In this document: in pieces, positions 59,668 to 64,000 of the stretch
Numbering within the stretch: position 1 is the first letter of the stretch
Layout: each line of letters opens with the position of its first letter
Notes under the pieces: generated by a model
The model's input: the letters and a program-made list of their open reading frames with translations, nothing else
Told to the model about the DNA's origin: nothing
Database searches by the model: none
Position numbers and translations under genes: made by a program
Source of the DNA: Sphingorhabdus sp. EL138
GTDB taxonomy: Bacteria; Pseudomonadota; Alphaproteobacteria; Sphingomonadales; Sphingomonadaceae
Assembly (NCBI RefSeq): GCF_945890115.1
Contig: NZ_CAMDCK010000002.1
Coordinates: forward strand, 86,551 to 150,550
Direction: 5' to 3'
Length of the DNA: 64,000 bases

Positions 59668-62406
59668 TTACAGCTTGGTGCTAATCTTGATGCCATAGGT
59701 CCGCGGACGTACGATTGTCGAGGTCTTGATGTACTGCGCAGAGTTGGTGAAGGTTGCCGCCTTGCTGTTAAACAAATTGTCGCCAAACAGCGTCACTGTC
59801 CAGTCATCACGCTTGAAACCGATTTGCGCGTCCGTGAGGGCGTAAGCCGACATCTTGTAACGCAACACGGTCGTTGCAGGAACAATGATACCGTTAGGAC
59901 CTCGTACGTTACCATTAGCCGCAACGTCACCCGACGGATAGGTTTCCGGCTGGTTGTACATCGAGCTCGTGTAATTCACGCCGCCTGAAACAAACCATTC
60001 CATGCCACCCGCACCCGCAAAATCATAGCGCGCACGGAGATTGGCTTGGAGCTTCGGGCTAAACGGCGTGGTGCCACCGACATCGCCAAACGGGCTCTGG
60101 ACCGGCTTGGACGCACCGCCTGACAAGACCTGCGTGATGCACTTCCCGAACGACGACGACGTTGGGTTGTTGGAGATGAAGCAAGGCGAGTTCGCCTGCT
60201 TACTGTCATTATACGACGCGGAGCTTTGGATTGTCAGCCCGTCCATAGGCCGCGCGGAGATCTGAGCCTCAATGCCCTTGATTTCATAAGTTGGGCCATT
60301 GGTCGCAAACGCGGTGTTACCGAAGCCTGCAGCTGGGTTGAAGAAGCCGATCTGCGTGTCTTTCCATTCCATGAAATAGGCAGACATGTTCAACGTCATC
60401 ATGCGGTCGAACAGGTCCGTCTTCAGGCCTACTTCATAGTTGGTCAGGTTGTCCGGACGATAGGCGGCAGGGACCAGCAACTGGAAGTTCTTGCCCTTGC
60501 CCGCATTGACCGTGCTACCCTTGCCATCCGCGCCGATGAACGGAAGCAGGGGATCCTGTACGCGCGAGGAAGCCCCGCGGTTGAACGCGCCAGGGCGGAA
60601 ACCTTGGCTGAACGTTGCATACAGCAGCGTGCCCGGCTGTGGCTTCCACGTGATCGTGCCCTTACTCCGGAAGCCGCTATAGGTCGACTTCAGGTTCTGC
60701 GCATCGAGGTTCGAGCCTGTGGCGCAGACCGGAACTTGATAGCAGCCCGCATTGAACGACGAATACACCGATCCGGTTTCATAGTTATCATAATGATAAT
60801 AACGCGTGCCGCCCGTGATCGTCAGGTTTGACGTAATGTCAAAATCAACCGATCCGAAGAATGCATATTGATCAAAGCCGCGTTGAATGTCCTGACCAAA
60901 GGCAACCGCGGGACCGCGCGGGCCAGCAACGTTGAGCGTGGCAGCTGGGTTTGGTGCAACATTACCCATGCAGACCGTGCCAGCCGACCTAATTTGCGCC
61001 GCCGTGAGCGACAGACCGCAGCTTGGGATGGACTTGTAGGACCAATCCATGTTGTCCTCAATCGCGAACGCTTCATAAAACGCTCCGGCAATAGCACGAA
61101 GACGGCCAGTGCTCGGCGTCGAGACACGGAATTCATGGGTCTCGTGCGTGTTCTTGACCTCGTCCTTCCAATAGCCGCTCGGCTCATAGCAATAAGGCGC
61201 ACCGCCAAAAGTGCCAAAATAGTAGTTGGCTGCACCGGTGCACTGATAAAAGATGCCGTAGGTCGCACGCGAATAGTTGGTGTAATCGCCCTGTTGCGTG
61301 ATGTTTCGCGTGAGGTAGGCGCCGGTGTAGACCAGGCTGAAATCGCCAACCTTGCCGTTCAGCGTCCATGCGGTGTTGGAGTAATCATCCTTGCTATACT
61401 GCGGCGAGAACAGCGTGGACGACAGCCCTGTCAACGGCTTGTAGTCATAATCATATGTCTGGACCGCAAACGTGCCTTCTGTGTCGAGACGCTGGTAAGC
61501 CTGGCTCACAAGCAGGTCCCAGTCCGGCGCAACCTGCCAGCTCAGCGCGACGCGGCCACCAGTATAGTCGACTGGGTTGAAGTTATCTTTGACGAGCGGG
61601 GCATTGTCGTACTTGCCGCCACGGGTCTGCTGGGCGGCCGTCAACCGATTCCCATTGCCGTTGAAGGCGAGGTAATACGAACCAAGATCGGTCGGTTCGC
61701 GTGTGAACGTTGAATATTTATTGTCGATGTAGCCACCGCGGTGATCGGCATAGACGACCGCGCGAATCGCGAGCTTATCTTCGATAATCGGCAGGTTGAC
61801 CATCGCATTGAACGAACCGTTTGCGGCACCGCCAGAGGTACCGCCAAAGCTGCCCTCGACCGCGCCTTCAAATTTGTTGAGCTTAGGCTTATTCGTGATG
61901 TAGCGAACCACACCAGCCTGAGCGCCGCCACCGAACAGCGTGCCCTGCGGGCCTTCGAGCACTTCGACGCGCTCAATGTCAGCGAGATACACGTCGGCGT
62001 TACGCGCCGGGAATTGCATCGACTGGTCATCGAGATAGAGTGCGACGTTCGGGAAGCCGCTGATGGTTGCCGACGACTGCTGACCGGCAAATCCAGCCGA
62101 CAGGCCGCGCATGAAAATGGCGCCGTTGCCTGGGCCATTGTTACTGAAAGTCACGTTGGGCGTGTACTTAATCAGTTCGTTAATCGAGGTGATGTTGAGT
62201 TCGCTGAGCGTGTCAGTGCCGAACGCTTGTATCGTCATCGGTACGTCTCGCAGAGACTGATCACGACGGTTGGCTGTAACGACGATGTCACCGGGGGCGG
62301 CCTCGTCTGCAGACGCTTCGACTTCTTGCGCGAATGCGGGGACACTGCCTGCCCCCAATGCTGCCAGCACAATCGCCGCAGTCGAAATTTTTAAATAACT
62401 TTTCAA
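59668..62406 (-). CDS. TonB-dependent receptor
   Basis: A roughly 912-residue outer-membrane receptor. I set the start at a TTG at 62406 because GAGGGGAAG lies just upstream and the result is a clean signal (KSYLKISTAAIVLAALGAGS, cleavage after AFA); the GTG at 62460 would add an 18-residue basic leader and put a hairpin in the coding region. The TonB box region has GDIVVTANRRDQSLRDVP, the plug has RVEVLEGPQGTLFGGGAQAG, and the barrel ends RPRTYGIKISTKL. Long Tyr-rich loops with two Cys pairs suggest an organic rather than iron ligand, which fits the operon. Confidence 0.92.
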   Translation of the reverse strand: MKSYLKISTAAIVLAALGAGSVPAFAQEVEASADEAAPGDIVVTANRRDQSLRDVPMTIQAFGTDTLSELNITSINELIKYTPNVTFSNNGPGNGAIFMRGLSAGFAGQQSSATISGFPNVALYLDDQSMQFPARNADVYLADIERVEVLEGPQGTLFGGGAQAGVVRYITNKPKLNKFEGAVEGSFGGTSGGAANGSFNAMVNLPIIEDKLAIRAVVYADHRGGYIDNKYSTFTREPTDLGSYYLAFNGNGNRLTAAQQTRGGKYDNAPLVKDNFNPVDYTGGRVALSWQVAPDWDLLVSQAYQRLDTEGTFAVQTYDYDYKPLTGLSSTLFSPQYSKDDYSNTAWTLNGKVGDFSLVYTGAYLTRNITQQGDYTNYSRATYGIFYQCTGAANYYFGTFGGAPYCYEPSGYWKDEVKNTHETHEFRVSTPSTGRLRAIAGAFYEAFAIEDNMDWSYKSIPSCGLSLTAAQIRSAGTVCMGNVAPNPAATLNVAGPRGPAVAFGQDIQRGFDQYAFFGSVDFDITSNLTITGGTRYYHYDNYETGSVYSSFNAGCYQVPVCATGSNLDAQNLKSTYSGFRSKGTITWKPQPGTLLYATFSQGFRPGAFNRGASSRVQDPLLPFIGADGKGSTVNAGKGKNFQLLVPAAYRPDNLTNYEVGLKTDLFDRMMTLNMSAYFMEWKDTQIGFFNPAAGFGNTAFATNGPTYEIKGIEAQISARPMDGLTIQSSASYNDSKQANSPCFISNNPTSSSFGKCITQVLSGGASKPVQSPFGDVGGTTPFSPKLQANLRARYDFAGAGGMEWFVSGGVNYTSSMYNQPETYPSGDVAANGNVRGPNGIIVPATTVLRYKMSAYALTDAQIGFKRDDWTVTLFGDNLFNSKAATFTNSAQYIKTSTIVRPRTYGIKISTKL

Positions 62407-62425
62407 TTTTCTTCCCCTCAACCAA

Positions 62426-62445
62426 ACCCTCGACGTTGCGAGGGA
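62426..62445 (-). promoter_or_regulatory. 5' UTR hairpin of the TonB receptor mRNA
   Basis: CCCTCG (62427-62432) pairs with CGAGGG (62439-62444) around a 6 nt loop, directly upstream of the GAGGGGAAG ribosome-binding site on the minus strand. It may hold the site in a partly closed form. The T-run on the plus strand beside it would give a terminator only in the other direction, where no gene ends. Confidence 0.35.
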
Positions 62446-62649
62446 TTTTTTAATCTCCACTCACTAGACTGAAACTGGAACAAACCGCAAGCAACTGACC
62501 AAATTTTCGCGATTGGTAAAATAAATTCTTTAATCAATTACATCATCTACATATCGCGATTAGAAGACCTAATATATTGCGGAACGAGATGGTTAGTGCG
62601 GAAATGGGCGGCTACGCGATGCCCAAGTTCTATGGGAGTAGGGTACAAG

Positions 62650-63507
62650 ATGAAAACGGGCGCCGACTTTGTTTTGCTAATCATGTGCGAGGACCGAAAA
62701 GGTATCGTCGCCGCTGTCGCCAACTCAATCGCCAGCCAGCATTGCAACATCGTCGAAAGCTCGCAGTATAGCGACGAAAACACCGGTCGGTTTTTTATGC
62801 GCATTTCCGTCTCGTGCAATGCGGAGACGACAATTGAAAGTTTCGGCGCCGCATTTATGCCAGTAGCAACCGCATTCCGGTTGGAATGGCGCATCCACGA
62901 TTTGCGCAAAAAACTCCGCGCCATGATCATGGTGAGCCAAGGCGGTCATTGCTTGAACGACCTGCTTTACCGAACCTCCACCAACCGGCTGCCGATGGAA
63001 GTCACCAGCGTGGTATCCAACCATTTGAATTGGCAGCGCCGCGCAGAGCATGAGGGCGTAGCTTTTAACCATTTGCCGATCACACCAGAAAATAAGTTGG
63101 AACAAGAGGCCAAATTGCTAGCGATGGTGGAAGAGCAGCAAGTCGACCTCATAATCCTCGCGCGTTACATGCAAGTCCTATCGGATCAGCTTTGCCGCAA
63201 ACTCGATGGCCGTGTAATCAACATTCATCACAGCTTTCTGCCGGGATTCAAAGGCGCGAAGCCTTATCACCGTGCGTATGAACGGGGCGTCAAAATGGTT
63301 GGTGCCACGGCGCATTATGTCACCGCTGACCTCGACGAAGGACCGATTATCACGCAGGACGTGTCCATCGTTGACCATGCCGACACTGTCGACGATTTGA
63401 TTGCGCAGGGCCAAGACACCGAAAGCCGGGTACTTGCGCGTGCGGTCAAGCTCCATTTAGAACATCGCGTGATGCTGAACGGCAACCGTACTATTGTATT
63501 TAAGTAA
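62650..63507 (+). CDS. purU: Formyltetrahydrofolate deformylase
   Basis: PurU hydrolyses 10-formyltetrahydrofolate to formate and tetrahydrofolate, keeping the folate pool open. The 285-residue protein starts at the ATG at 62650 (MKTGADFVLLIMCEDRKG; GGGAG 11 bases upstream). It has an N-terminal ACT-like domain (to about 80) and a formyl-transferase domain with LARYMQVLSDQLC, NIHHSFLPGFKGAKPYH and DEGPIITQDV. It is divergent from the TonB receptor operon and followed by formaldehyde dehydrogenase, pointing to one-carbon handling. The short space has repeated TCGCGATT motifs. Confidence 0.95.
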   Translation: MKTGADFVLLIMCEDRKGIVAAVANSIASQHCNIVESSQYSDENTGRFFMRISVSCNAETTIESFGAAFMPVATAFRLEWRIHDLRKKLRAMIMVSQGGHCLNDLLYRTSTNRLPMEVTSVVSNHLNWQRRAEHEGVAFNHLPITPENKLEQEAKLLAMVEEQQVDLIILARYMQVLSDQLCRKLDGRVINIHHSFLPGFKGAKPYHRAYERGVKMVGATAHYVTADLDEGPIITQDVSIVDHADTVDDLIAQGQDTESRVLARAVKLHLEHRVMLNGNRTIVFK

Positions 63508-63545
63508 AACTCCCGCGAATCAGATAATAATTAAGGATTTTTGCC

Positions 63546-64000
63546 ATGAAGACCCGTGCAGCTGTTGCATTTGAAGCTAAGAAGCCCTTGGAAATTGTTG
63601 AGTTAGATTTGGAAGGTCCAAAGGCGGGCGAAGTGTTGGTCGAGATTATGGCGACCGGGATTTGCCATACCGATGCGTACACGCTCGATGGTTTCGACAG
63701 CGAGGGCATTTTCCCGTCGGTTCTGGGCCATGAAGGTGCCGGGATTGTGCGCGAGGTTGGCGCAGGCGTAACCAGCGTCAAGGCGGGCGACCATGTTATA
63801 CCTTTGTACACGCCGGAATGCCGCCAATGTAAGTCCTGCCTGTCGGGCAAAACCAACCTGTGCACCGCAATCCGCGCGACGCAGGGCAAGGGGCTGATGC
63901 CCGATGGCACGTCGCGTTTCAGTTATAAGGGCCAGACCATTTTCCATTATATGGGCTGCTCAACCTTTTCGAACTTTACGGTTTTGCCAGAGATTGCGGT
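63546..64000 (+). CDS. S-(hydroxymethyl)glutathione dehydrogenase, N-terminal part (runs off window)
   Basis: The window ends 455 bases into this class III alcohol dehydrogenase, which oxidises S-(hydroxymethyl)glutathione formed from formaldehyde. The visible 151 codons contain the catalytic-zinc motifs [15 protein letters not shown] and [13 protein letters not shown], and the structural-zinc Cys ligands in [18 protein letters not shown]. There is no stop before the window edge. It lies 38 bp after purU on the same strand, and formaldehyde from N-demethylation is a natural source for its substrate. Confidence 0.93.
   Translation, partial: MKTRAAVAFEAKKPLEIVELDLEGPKAGEVLVEIMATGICHTDAYTLDGFDSEGIFPSVLGHEGAGIVREVGAGVTSVKAGDHVIPLYTPECRQCKSCLSGKTNLCTAIRATQGKGLMPDGTSRFSYKGQTIFHYMGCSTFSNFTVLPEIA

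Overview
The window is chromosomal DNA from an alphaproteobacterium, most likely a sphingomonad (Sphingomonadales). The reasons are two TonB-dependent receptors, an NDUFA12-type complex I subunit, a DUF4167 protein beside prmC, CarD, a single bifunctional Rsh, a small secreted protein resembling the CC_3452 family, and short inverted repeats of the kind scattered through sphingomonad intergenic DNA. No tRNA, rRNA, CRISPR array, prophage or transposase gene was seen. The lineage is inferred from gene content only.

Region 1 (1-32 kb) is mostly housekeeping. It holds the 3' end of uvrA, then a repeat-rich 1.5 kb stretch with a broken zinc-ribbon membrane gene. Next come an alkaline phosphatase with a Pho-box-like site, a fasciclin lipoprotein, prmC, DUF4167, a thioesterase, a CBS protein, a BI-1 protein, an MFS carrier and a block of acyl-CoA enzymes. 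Then follow an M23 peptidase, hemB, a gamma-carbonic anhydrase-like protein, an iron-type TonB receptor, an ArsC-like protein, a fatty acyl-AMP ligase, recX and rsh. The region ends with an HxlR regulator, carD, a DCC protein paired with a photolyase-like protein of apparently permuted domain order, a methyltransferase, DUF192, NDUFA12, DUF2155 and aat.

Region 2 (32.3-38.8 kb) starts with a 268 bp MITE-like element with terminal inverted repeats and a 5 bp target duplication. It is followed by purC behind a strong leader hairpin, an M16 peptidase and a transketolase-fold enzyme read from the minus strand.

Region 3 (38.9-64 kb) looks like a catabolic island. An Lrp regulator and an omega-aminotransferase lie beside a minus-strand operon of two DMGDH/sarcosine dehydrogenase-type flavoproteins, a Rieske oxygenase resembling glycine betaine demethylases, and an MDR dehydrogenase. 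A second minus-strand operon, with many 4-8 nt overlaps, runs TonB receptor, TPR-sulfotransferase, MFS carrier, aldehyde dehydrogenase, enolase-superfamily enzyme, GMC choline-dehydrogenase-like enzyme and LysR regulator. Between them lie an SDR, an acyltransferase and a beta-hydroxyacid dehydrogenase. The right edge has purU and the start of glutathione-dependent formaldehyde dehydrogenase, which could handle one-carbon units from demethylation. The simplest reading is uptake and oxidative demethylation of a quaternary or methylated amine (choline, betaine or a larger relative). The enolase-superfamily enzyme, TonB receptor and sulfotransferase do not fit plain choline catabolism, so the true substrate is open.
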